A DNA stretch of 64,000 nucleotides from Fennellomyces sp. T-0311 (lineage: Eukaryota > Mucoromycota > Mucoromycetes > Mucorales > Lichtheimiaceae), in assembly GCA_025266875.1 (NCBI GenBank), contig JALLLT010000022.1, forward strand, positions 650,867 through 714,866. Direction: 5' to 3'. This document shows positions 47,474-58,141 of this stretch, in pieces; within the stretch, counting starts at the first letter, position 1; each line of letters opens with the position of its first letter. The notes under the pieces are model-generated. The model worked only from the letters and a program-made list of their open reading frames with translations, was not told where the DNA came from and searched no databases. The position numbers and the translations under genes are program-made.

Positions 47474-48580
47474 ATGGAACACGACGACACTGATTACGAA
47501 CAATCCTCTGACTTTGAGCCACCTCAACCGTACCCAAAAGCGAGCCGAAAGGTTTCAGCTTGGAACCCGTTCACGCATATGATACTTTCAGGAACTGAGG
47601 AAGAGCAACGTGATATGGATTATCTAACTGGATATGATAAGAGCCTCATTCTAAAATATCGGTATGGTATGGGGAGCCAAGGTCAGCATCGCTAATCGTG
47701 TACCGAATTGAACACTGCGTATCAGAGCCTCAATCCTCAGGATCGAGAGAGATTAAAGACGAAGACTGAAGAAATGAACGGCCCATCTGGCATTGATAGA
47801 TACGTAGGTCCTACTAGAAAGCGCTCGATCAGAGCATGGAACATCGATCGTTGAGGGTTATGGTCGAGATGGGAAGTTCTTGATATGGATATTATTACGC
47901 TGCTCGCTCCCCGTACAAGGATTTTTGAAGATGGTGCATCTGCTACTGAGCCAGTTTATTCTTCAGGTAAGATAATTCAATTACTTTTAGGAAATTATGG
48001 ATAACTTTGCTTGAGAAAATGCAATTACAGCGGTCGAACGTAATGGCTTAGCTACGACCTTCATCACAGCATGCGGCGGTAATATTATATTGGTTACATG
48101 ATAAAAGATGATCGCGTTAACACTATATCATCTTACAGATTCTGGTGTTCAATCAGCAGCAGGGATACGTAACTACATCTACACATTCGGATCCAAAATT
48201 TCATTTTTTCGTAGTCCAGCGCAACGCGCCATCTCGTACACAGACTGGAATGAACGGAGCAGTGACCTTGTAGAAATATTCCGACAGAAAGAAGGTAGCA
48301 TGAATACACGCGAGTGATTAATTACAGTCTCACTAAATAGTCATTAGTTGAAATTACTGGCAAATCTGTGAAGCAGTTCTTGTGGTATCAATACGAAAAG
48401 GCAGAGGATTGTGATGGCAAATGCTGCTATCGGAACAAAGAGAGGCGCGTGGATATCGTTGGATACGACTTTAAGGAACACCATGCTGTGAAGCCGAAAC
48501 GTCTATTGGCAGAAGCGCAAGATCTACTGGATCAGGTGAATTCCAATGAGGTTAAACTGCTGATCCGTGAAGGTGAGTAA
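47474..48580 (+). CDS. Hypothetical multi-exon protein
   Basis: From ATG 47474 (MEHDDTDYEQSSDFEPP) an exon runs to about 47670 with KASRKVSAWNPFTHM and YLTGYDKSLILKYRYG. Possible later exons are SLNPQDRERLKTKTEEMNG (~47725), MDIITLLAPRTRIFEDG (~47885), GIRNYIYTFGSKISFF (~48160) and SVKQFLWYQYEKAEDCDGK to LLIREGE (~48365-48580), the last with a CDGKCC pair. Splice sites are plausible but not forced. I do not recognise a family. It could be an accessory gene of a mobile element, given its place inside the inverted region. Confidence 0.45.
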
Positions 48581-48717
48581 CTAATTACCGTTTGACATGA
48601 TCGACAATATGCTGCTTACATTGCGTGAAGGCATATAAACTGTGAAATCTCTGCTAATTTATCACAAGTTACTTCCGATTATTCAAGAAATATTGATTAA
48701 TTAACAAATACAAACAT

Positions 48718-49330
48718 GGTAGCGCGTGTGTCAGAATTGCGAGTGGAGAGTAGGAGCACGACCCAATAAAAGATAGCTAGGAACAAGACAGAGATAATAA
48801 TACTAATCTAATAAAGGATAATGCAACTACTAACCAATCGACAAGAATGCAAGAACCACAAGAATGGATCAAGCGGCAAGTCAGAACAAGACAACAACAA
48901 GCCTAGACTAGAAGATAGGTGTTAGATACTTTCCACTACGCATTGACCAATAGATAGTTACCAATGGTAAGACCGGAGAAGGACAAGGACTAAGATAGAG
49001 ATGGATCCTAGACGGCGGTCAACACAAGGATAAGGTGGGTAAAATAGTAAGACGATAAACTGATGCCTTTATTGCTCTCATTCTTATCCGATATATATAC
49101 CCAATGCTTTCGAGAAATAATAAATACAGTGTGGGTATTTTCAACTTCCACAGTGGGTCTTGGTCCTAGGTCTGTGCCAATTTCGCTGAGTTTCAGACCC
49201 ATGCTTAAATTCGGTTCCTGAAGAAAAATTTGAAAATCACCTAATAAAAAGTGAAGGAAAAGCCTTTTTTGCATACTATATGGGTATAATCTTTATCAGT
49301 GTCTGTATAGTATAGCAATATACTCTCTTG
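48718..49330 (-). repeat. LTR-like repeat R5, copy a
   Basis: 48724-48880 matches the complement of 53840-53976 at roughly 80%, including GTGGAGAGTAGGAGCACGAC. Read on the minus strand, TATATATATCGG is followed about 25 nt later by GAGAGCAATAAAGG, the same promoter/poly(A) arrangement as copy b. Ends not defined. Confidence 0.6.
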
Positions 49331-49964
49331 AATAAGATGTTATGACAAAATGTGAATAATCTGCGAAGCTGCTATACATGATGGGACATTACACGATACC
49401 TTCATTAACATACCATACCAAATAAGACACAATATGTTCACCACCTCTCTATTATCATACGACTTAAATACCAGGTATAAATTCTATTTCTTCAGCAATA
49501 GTGTCACCACTGCCATACAATGTATATATGGGTAGTGGCTGTAAGCACAATTATACTGTAGACTGGTACATACTCTCACACGCATTGCAAACCGCTTGAT
49601 TCATCTGTCAGAGCACCTACCTTTTCCCGTAGTATTTAGATGCAAAAAGAAAAAAGATGATACATGTGATATTGAACCGTATGGCTATTTTGTATTATAT
49701 ATACTGGCCGTGGATATACTTGGTGCACATGAGTGTTTAAGTAGGGAAGGAAGCAATACCTAGGTATGTACTGTGTCTTGAACTACACAAGATCAACGTT
49801 ACTATTTTGCTCCTCCAATACATAGTACGAAGTGTACAGGAATAATTCGCACAAGTTTGTTAATGATTTATTCTATTTGGATTTCTAATTCTAATACTGC
49901 TTTTACATAACACTACTATTGGTCTTCAAAAAAGTATACATGATACCACGGACTAGTCCTTGTG
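49331..49964. other. AT-rich spacer
   Basis: No gene or known repeat is visible between the R5 repeat and the 3' end of the Crypton gene. Confidence 0.4.
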
Positions 49965-52272
49965 TCAATTTTCTTGGTTTCGTTCAGCAACAATCATCTT
50001 TCCCAGACGATCGATGCTTATCTGAAGGTCTGAACGTCGCCTTTCCAACCTTTCGGCTGCATCCACAAACGATAAGCATTTTTCACTGGCAATCCGCTTA
50101 ACTTCGTCATATATTACTTTTCGTCGGCAAAAAAAACGCGATTCGGTCGGGTTCTTCCTCCATTTCGTACCATATGTTTCTTCTAATGACTTGACCGATG
50201 GCAGGCCGGCTAACCCTTGCTCGTATTCTCTCCACACATCAACAATACTGACAATGCGCCGGTTCAATGTATATTGCGGTGGTGGTGACAAGGATAAGCC
50301 GCCAATTGGAAGTTCGTTGCCAATGTCAGAGTCGGTTCCTTGTGTACTGATAATTGCGGACTCAGAGGTACTAGTTGACGCCATAGCAGTATTTGCACCA
50401 ATATTTGAAGGAGGATTGCGAGTCAAGTAAAAAGGATTCGCAAAAAAACCATTCATCATGTCCGAAAGGTTTCGAAATCTTTCGTGTTGGGATTGTCCGA
50501 GCGTCTCCATGTCGTTTCGTACATTGCTTATGTCATCTGCAATGTTGCCGAGGGATGATTTCAGTACTTCAGTGAGATGTGGCATAGCTCTTTGAAGTTG
50601 GACGTTAATCGGTTCTTCATCTTCGGAGGTATTGACCAGCCTCTGAGACAGTTTCATCTCGAATTGCTTGTATAGTGGGTGATCAAATATTTCACCTGTC
50701 CACAAAAAATGTGTTGGGTGCAGTTTTTTTAAAATAACAGAGTCCTATTAGAAAGGTGAAGATACTTTAAGTTAGAATATATGATCGATATAGAGTTTTG
50801 AATGAGATTAAATAACGCTACCTGTAGAAAAACAACTCGTAAGTAGCGCATGAATTCCAAAAAATTTGGACCGGCAAGATCCTTCTGTACACTGTTGGAA
50901 GCGAACCTTGACAGCCATTCCTCGATATCGGGAAAAACCAGCTTCTGTAGTTCCTCGGGTGGGTCAAGCGAGGCACGCGGTAACCAAAATGCACCAGCTT
51001 TTTGTGCATAGAAACCGGCCAATGCACGAATAGCTTGCTTTGGCAAGCTAGTAAGATAACAGCCGATCATCTTATCGGAGCCCCAGCGCCCAATTCGTCG
51101 TTGTTCACTATCGGAAACATCTTACTCTGCAATAGCTCGAAGCGCACTACCACGATTAATATGGGTGATTTTACTCGAGTTTATACCACATGCTTTCAGA
51201 GCCTCCAAATAACCATCTCTTTGCGTATTGTAGGTGATTGGACTTGTACGGTCCATGCCTTTGAGGACATGAATGTCGTACCAATGGCGTCTTGTAGTGA
51301 AATCGGGAAAGTCTTCGCGTTCGACATGAAAACGGCAAAAGAAGTAAAGCGCCATTGCACCAATTGGACATACTTCTACACATCGATTCCGGATAGCTGC
51401 GCCGTACTCTAAGCGCCCATGCTGGTTCGTTTTCCCTTTATATAAATTGCTTAGAAGAAAAGTTAAAAGTATCATTGGCGTGTTTTCAAACGTACCTTTG
51501 TTCATAGTGATTACCATGGCAATACACTTTGTTGGTCCTTCTCCTGCAAGCTCGGTACAGAACAAGTCTGGTAGTTGCATGATCCGTTTTGTTTCGCCTC
51601 TTCCCAGGATCGCATGTCCCAGTAAAAAGTCCAGACGATTCCGAAGGTGATGTGCTGTGTTCTGCGCAAATATGAATCGGGAAACAATCTTGAGTTCATC
51701 TAGCGTATATCCATCATTCAAGGTACTGATGCCACGGTCTTCATATTCAAGTCGTTTGCGTATCGCATTCTCCCGATCGTAATCACTGAGAAAATTTTTG
51801 ACGAGAGTACCACGAGCGGGTGGATGCGTGTTTCCATGAACACTTGCTTGTACGGCTTGCAGAGCAACCACTGCCTTAGCATACGCCTGTAGAGCCTCCT
51901 TGCTCAAACGTTTTGGGGTTCCATCCGGCATTTTCTTCTTCTTGTTCCTTATATTTCCGTTTTTGACCACGGACTTGAGAAACGCAAGAAGCTTGGCTTC
52001 TGTCACAGTATCGCAATCGGTGAATCCTCGCATATCACACCATAACTATCAAAATATATAATTATTTTATTGGTAAGCATGTATACAATTTAACACACCT
52101 TCCAATGCTTTTGTCTCAAAAGATACATTTTCCGCGTATTGTCTGATAAGTTTTCGAGATGTCGCATCATCGCTGACATGACTTCTTCCTCGAGAAATGC
52201 TTTGTTCCTTTCATCGGTAGTCTCAGCCTTCTCAACAGACTTTGTTGATCTAGTACTGCGTTTTGGCGCCAT
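49965..52272 (-). pseudogene. Crypton tyrosine-recombinase transposon gene with GCR1_C domain, one in-frame stop
   Basis: Exons complement(49965..50744, 50822..52045, 52099..52272) total 2178 nt. N-terminal SAM-like part: NTRKMYLLRQKHWK spliced to LWCDMRGFTD. The catalytic region has LRNRLDFLLGHAILGRGETKR (first Arg), KITHINRGSALRAIAE (His-x-x-Arg) and RRIGRWGSDKMIGCYLTSLP (nucleophile Tyr). Then come FWLPRASLDPPEELQ and FMRYLRVVFLQ, and a C-terminal GCR1_C-type DNA-binding block SIVDVWREYEQGL ... KWRKNPTESRFFCRRKVIYDEV. A single TAA at 51122-51124 lies between the HxxR and Tyr motifs in the same frame. Either the copy is dead or a 56-nt GTAAG-AAG segment there is treated as an intron, which would delete the IGRWG block. 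Confidence 0.88.
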
Positions 52273-52900
52273 GTTGATGATATGTATGCGTAAGTCACTG
52301 ATAATGAAAGAAGACAGAGGAAGAAATGGGAAACGAAGAAAAAAGTTTTTTATATCTGCTTTCATACACAATCGATGGTTGGCTGGGTCTTGTTACTTTG
52401 CAAGACCAGCACTCCAAAATACACCATGTATTTTCACTCATCACTAAGCTCCGGTTGAAAAATACTGGACAAATTTCTCAATGCCCCTACAAAATAAATT
52501 TCAGACCTGGCATAAAATTTTCAGACCTAAGCCCTAGATACAGTGATGGAATTAATAACAATGAATACGATATCGGTAAGATGAGCAACAAAGCAGGATA
52601 CATAATATTAGTGAAGTAAAGAGAAGGGGGGGGGTAACAACGACGGATAATGTTACTATGATCTAATCGGTCATGGCAGTAAAAATGTGGGCACAGATAA
52701 CATAAGGGTGTCTGCGACAGCCAATAAAAAGTTGCATATCTCTCATCCAGAACCGTGCCTGAAAAGAGTGAAATTACATACAGCCTTCGCGCTCCATGAA
52801 TGGAAGACTATGTGCAAGCGCTCGGTCTTCACATTGGACATTCATTCTCGCCAGCATTAAGTAGATTAGCAACTGCCGGGGGGTCGAAACCCCCAACCCA
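52273..52900. other. Spacer 5' of the Crypton with a G9 run and a GGGGG/CCCCC hairpin
   Basis: No gene. There is a run of nine G at about 52627-52635. At 52879-52894 GGGGGTCGAAACCCCC forms a stem-loop resembling an isolated tRNA T-arm, directly before the tRNA-Thr relic. Confidence 0.4.
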
Positions 52901-52960
52901 AGTTGGTAGAGCGTCTGTCTCGTAAAAGAGAAGGTCTGCAGTTCGAATCCTACCTCAGCA
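52901..52960 (+). pseudogene. tRNA-Thr (CGU) relic lacking the 5' end
   Basis: AGTTGGTAGAGCGTCTGTC, a CGT anticodon, GGTCTGCAGTTCGAATCC and the 3' end CTCAGCA match tRNA-Thr from the D-loop onward, followed by TTTTT at about 52971. The first ~13 nt, including the whole 5' acceptor strand, are replaced by unrelated sequence, and the anticodon stem has an extra base, so it cannot fold normally. Confidence 0.75.
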
Positions 52961-53689
52961 CAATCAAGAGTTTTTAATGCCGCACGATCCTTGAAACCTA
53001 TAATATCTGTTGACTGTCCTGTTTTCCGCTGAGTCCACTAGATCCCCTATCTAGTTTCTCTCTACTCTCCGTTACTCCTCACCAGGGCCACAAGGGCGTT
53101 CACTCGAAAAATCCTACCAGCAAAATTCTAGCTTAGTCTTCATTTCCCTTATAATTCATTGTATTCTGTATGCTTTCCTCTTGATATCTCAAACTACGTA
53201 CCGCAACTAGTCAGCAACCATGCCCTACAGGGATATATGCTAATTACGTCTAGAAATAAAAAATGTTTGAACTTAGCAACTGTCGGAGCAGAAAATTGCC
53301 GTCCCTTTCCTAAATAAACTGGCTTTCCCGCTAAACCGTTCACTTCCTTCATGTGCATGTAAAGATTACTAGCCACTGCACATCTCCCGTATTGAAATTG
53401 CCAAACGGCATTGCTGGTTTACTGTTTCGCATGTTCCAAATTAGGCTTAAACGCTTGTATCTTATTTACTTTCGCTGACACGTGACATCGGAATACCATT
53501 GCCGTTGTTTATATTTCTTTTTTTCTTGCTGCAAACACCATCTTCCTATATCAAAATCGGGGGCCCCGGCAGTTTCTCACGTACCCCCACTCCAGTTCAA
53601 AGGATACGTTGCTTTTAGAAGCACAGTATTCTTTTACTCCTGCGCGGTGGATGAACACACAACCTGATACGTCCTTGACCAAGTATCTT

Positions 53690-53990
53690 TTATCCAGGAA
53701 CGGATATTAGAATTTCCAGTAAAAGATATAAAAGAGAGAGAGTTCATCCATAATAAAGGATAGACAATTATTCAGATTCTCAACGAATTCTATTCTTTTT
53801 ACCAATTCTATCTCTTATAACTCTCTCACCACATCTTGTTCTGTTTTGCCGCTTGATCCATTCTTGTTGATTGATTAGTAGTTGTATTATCTTTTAGTAG
53901 AGTAGTATCCATATCTCCATCTTGTTCCTAGCTATCTTCTATTGGGTCGTGCTCCTACTCTCCACTTGTATTTCTGATAGATTGAAGCTC
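53690..53990 (+). repeat. LTR-like repeat R5, copy b
   Basis: TATAAAAGAGAGAGAG at about 53718 is followed by AATAAAGG about 30 nt on. The stretch to CTGATAG at 53976 matches the complement of the R5 copy at 48724-48880. It is inverted relative to that copy, like the larger arms outside them. Confidence 0.6.
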
Positions 53991-54108
53991 AACATTCCGA
54001 TGCCGAAAGTGGGAAGTGGCAGTAAGGATGGAAAGCACTTATTTGCTAATAGATAGCATAGATGACAAAGAAGCTTGTTACGGTATGTTCATGTTGGATA
54101 CAACAAAT

Positions 54109-54890
54109 TAGACAAGATGGATGGACAAGATGGACAAGATGAATGGACAAGATGGACAAGATAGACAAAATGAATGGACAAGATGAATGGACAAAATGGA
54201 TGGACAAGATGGACAAAATGGACAAGATGAATGGACAAGATGAATGGACAAAATGGACAAGATGAATGGACAAGATGAATGGACAAGATGAATGGACAAG
54301 ATGAATGGACAAGATGAACGGACAAGATGAATGGACAAGATGAATGGACAAGATGAATGGACAAAATGGACAAGATGAATGGACAAGATGAATGGACAAA
54401 ATGGACAAGATAGACAAAATGGATGGACAAGATGGACAAGATGGACAAAATGGACAAGATGAATGGACAAGATGGATAAGATAGACAAAATGGATGGACA
54501 AGATAGACAAGATGAACAAAATGGACAAAATGGACAAGATGGACAAGATGGACAAGATGGACAAAATGGACAAGATGGACAAGATGGACAAGATGGACAA
54601 AATCGACAAGATGGACAAGATGGACAAGATGGACAAGATGGACAAGATGAACAAAATGGACAAAATGGACAAGATGGACAAGATGGACAAAATGGATGGA
54701 CAAGATGGACGAAATGGACAAGATGGACAAAATGAATGGACAAGATGAATGGACAAAATGGACAAGATAGACAAAATGGATGGACAAAATGGACAAAATG
54801 GACAAGATGAATGGACAAGATGGACAAGATGGACAAGATGGATGGACAGGATGGACATGATGAACAAAATAGACTATATGGACAAAATGA
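54109..54890. repeat. Minisatellite, ~780 bp of 9- and 13-bp GGACAAGAT units
   Basis: Tandem array built from ATGGACAAG/ATGGACAAA (9 bp) mixed with a 13-bp form containing AATGGACAAGATG. The centre (54520-54700) is almost pure 9-mer; the flanks alternate. All three reverse frames are open only because the unit lacks stops. Confidence 0.95.
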
Positions 54891-54892
54891 AC

Positions 54893-55800
54893 TGTGGTAT
54901 CGCTCAATTGGAAAGCTTCAGATGACGAGACCAAAAATAAGATAATGTTTTATTAAAGAAAACTACTCTTTATTTATAATGATGATGAGTCGGGACGGAG
55001 AAGGTGAATGCTTTTCTATCAGAGCTGAATCTGTATTATCGCCGTAATCCCTAATGATCATACTGCCTTATTACGAAGGAGCGGATAATCATGCAGAGAC
55101 TGAGTTAACGTTGTTGTGAAAGGAAATTGTTGGTATAAAAAAGGGTTTTGGGTGAAACAGGGTCCACGAATAGGTTGAAATAAGAGAAATAGAGAGGGTG
55201 AGTTAACCAATTACAGATGTAAGCTCCTGTCTTGGGCTTCTGAAAGGTACGATCAAGATAATTGAGGTCAAGTTAACTGCTTTATTTCATTTGATAATTC
55301 GGGGGTATTTATAGGCCTCTTTTCTCTGGGTTCTGAATATACGGCTGTGATAATAACTAGTTGTGCCAGAGGCACGTTGTTGATGTAAAAGGTTTCTTGA
55401 AGTGATCCGAGTGTAAGATGAAGATGTGCAGGATGCACTAGTATAATAGAATAGTGGGTGTTGACCGTGGGTTCCATGTAAAGAAGTAGATCGAGATGTA
55501 CAAAGTGCACCAAATAATAGAGTAGACAGCAGACCAAATGGGCAGATGCTTGCTGTATATGGAATATGGTGTTACCAAAAGAAAAACCAAACGGCAAAGG
55601 AATTTTGTTACAACGTGAATGGTCCTTCTTGAAGTCTGAACCCAGATCAAGGTCTCACTGACGCACAAGTCAGTGAACAGGCCAATAGATAACTGTGCAG
55701 TTGTTGATGTCGAAATAAAGGAACGGATGTAACAAAGGTTGAGATAGAAAGGTATGTAGACAATGGATGACTGGTATGTCAGGATACGACAAGTATACGC
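54893..55800 (-). repeat. Dispersed repeat R1, copy b, split by a solo LTR
   Basis: 54893-55107 and 55613-55800 together match 15140-15550 of the other copy, including TGTGGTATCGCTCAATTGG at the left end. The right inverted terminus is missing. A 501-bp insert lies inside. Confidence 0.8.
55112..55612 (-). mobile_element. Solo-LTR-like element R6, 501 bp, TSD ACGT
   Basis: Begins TGTTGTGAAAGG and ends TTTTGTTACA. ACGT is duplicated at 55108-55111 and 55613-55616, where the uninterrupted R1 copy at ~15348 has a single one. The minus strand shows CCTATAAATACC and, about 25 nt later, AATAAAG. No ORF is supported. Confidence 0.85.
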
Positions 55801-56057
55801 GATCATAAAAATAAGCACCCTAGACTATCTGACAAAGCAAGCGGTCTGGAGCACCTTCAGCTATTTATTTCTATGGCAATATTCGTTTCTCTTATTTTCT
55901 TTACTCATCATTTTGACACCGTCAATCATAAAAATTCAGTAGCCTGGGCTGAATGGACAAGATGGACAAGATTGGCGAACTTTGTAGTAATCTCTCATTT
56001 TTCCCACATGACCATAATTACAAGAGACCAAGCTATTTGTGCTTTTTATTGTGAAGA

Positions 56058-57032
56058 GTACAATGATGAAAATGTTGTCAAATATTCCAAGATAATTGAC
56101 AACTTAGAGGATATTGAAATTTGCTACAGGACTGATCCTACAAAGCCGATGTTGCTCTGTACGCGCACAATCAATTCTGATCCGTTTCATATTTTCAAGT
56201 ATCCCAAGAAAAGTGATGTCATGAGCAGCACATCAAGCCTTGTGGCGGATCGACCAAAAATGAAACTTGGTAATGAAAGCAGAATAAAATCATTCTGTAA
56301 ATCAGAATACTTACTATATTATCAGCAACCTTGGCCCAAGTTACTGCTTTTCTTGACGCAGTATACCTACCAGAAAATCCGAACAATACTGAAGCGTATG
56401 AGCCAATAAGCATATCTATGAACGACGTTCTTGCTTTGCTGTGGCAACATACCTACTTGATGTCCGATTTCACCCCTATTGGTTTATCTCGTTGGTGCTC
56501 GACATCAAAGATTGATTTCATGACCGTTCTGCCAAAGAGAAAACTAATGGAGACAGGCCAAAAAGTATCAATCCGACCGGTATTTGCTCTCAAGCCCGTT
56601 TATATCGGTACGGTATATCAATTTTTTTAATGATGTATTCGTTTGCTTTATTTCCTGATGCGGATTGATTTGTAGAAGAGGTTACTCGTCGTATAGTTAC
56701 ACTTTTGCCCAAGTATCAAGAATACATCAAAGATTTGCAGAAAAACGGACACACAATCATTGAGTACATCCGCAAATCAAAACCAAAAACCGAAGACGAT
56801 GAATCCCGTATCAAGCTTCTTCAACGTATGTCAAATAAGTTACGGAAGAGATCGCTTGTGCAGAAAGTATTTGCCTCTGTGTCAGCAAACGCCAGCGACT
56901 CTCTTTTCACACGAGATCTTGTCAAGAATGGTTTACTGGAGAAAGCGGAAGCGGATGGTGATATGCAAGGTAAATGACATGCAAGGGCAAAATAACCTTT
57001 TTTTGGTCATCTCTTAAAATCATCTGTTTAAT
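56058..57032 (+). repeat. 975-bp inverted arm A' with gene fragment of unknown function
   Basis: Same sequence as 46360-47334 in opposite orientation. The fragment reads forward: EEYNDENVVKYSK at 56055, three putative exons and the end at KNGLLEKAEADGD. The frame upstream of the arm stays open for 60 codons, but those codons include low-complexity AEWTRWTR from stray minisatellite units and show no motif. Confidence 0.75.
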
Positions 57033-57114
57033 TACTGCTAATAAGTTTATTATTGTGAGTCATTTTTGTCACAAACACAATCTGGGTGGGCTTGTTTTGG
57101 TTGGTTTTTTAATA

Positions 57115-57500
57115 AAGGGAGTCACCTCGCGCACAGAAAAAACCTAGGTAGTTTAACATAAATCTGTGGTACCATAATGCTCATCCAATCAAAAGTGTAT
57201 GCTCGAGAAGCCTCTTCACAAGTATTACGCTGTTTCGCTGCAATTACCTTACAACTTGTATTTCAAAAGTATTAAATGCATTATATTACATTGAAGTTAT
57301 TCATAATATCCGTTAATACCATAGTTTAGCTTCCATCCTTCACTATCTTTGTACAAAATCGAACGAGGCGCACAGAAAAGAGCGGAGTGGCACATTTTCT
57401 GTGCGCGAGATGACGGTTAAAAGTGGGAGTAGCACTTTTCTGTGCGCGCAATGATGGTTAACGAAACTTGGGTGAGATTTTTTCTGTGCGCGCGAACATG
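57115..57500. repeat. Cluster of five TTTTCTGTGCGCG motifs in both orientations
   Basis: The motif occurs as complement at about 57128 and 57368, and forward at about 57396, 57437 and 57481, with partly shared 3' flanks (GAGATGACGG, CAATGATGG). It is 640 bp upstream of the MULE transposase start. It may be the terminal or subterminal repeat region of that element. Confidence 0.7.
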
Positions 57501-58141
57501 GGTGAAGAATCGAAGTACAAGGGTCGGGATATGAAATTCCACTGAATAAGAAAGAGTGAGGGTCGATGAAAGTTGCACTATATTATGGTTTTATAGAGCA
57601 ATTATTGATATGCGCTAACCATCATGTTCTTTACGCGTGTCATTGTTGTCCTGTGAGTGAATTCTCTAGTACTTCAGGACGAGTGTGGACTGAGCGGACT
57701 AAGATTTGCTCTGTGTGCAAACTTTATGACAGGGCGGAGTGATCAAGTATGATTAGCATTAGTCAACTTACCATTATGCAGTATCAAACAAATTTTACAA
57801 GCAGCCATCGTAAAATATGTATCTATAAGTCGTACTATACATCAGTACTGTATGCACTGTGTCTGTGCGCAAAAACACGCAACAGCTCAAGACACTTGTA
57901 AGTCAGCGGTAGAGGTAACACAAATAATTCCTTTATATGTACACTGCTTTTCTTGTGAGCAAATCCTTCCGCTTTAACCTTTTCATCAAAAAACTTAAAA
58001 GCTTCATTAACGCAAACCAGTTTAAACAAGCACTTTCTTTGTGAGTTGTTGTACCACTTTAACTTTCTATCTTAACGCAGTTATATCCTACCTACATTGA
58101 CCTGAATTAGACGCTAATTTAACAGTATTATAGCAGCTATT

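Noticed and set aside
54046..54934. Three overlapping reverse ORFs of 242-281 aa (His/Val/Leu/Ser repeats)
   Set aside because: They are translations of the minisatellite; the unit has no stop in any reverse frame. No motif, no splice structure.
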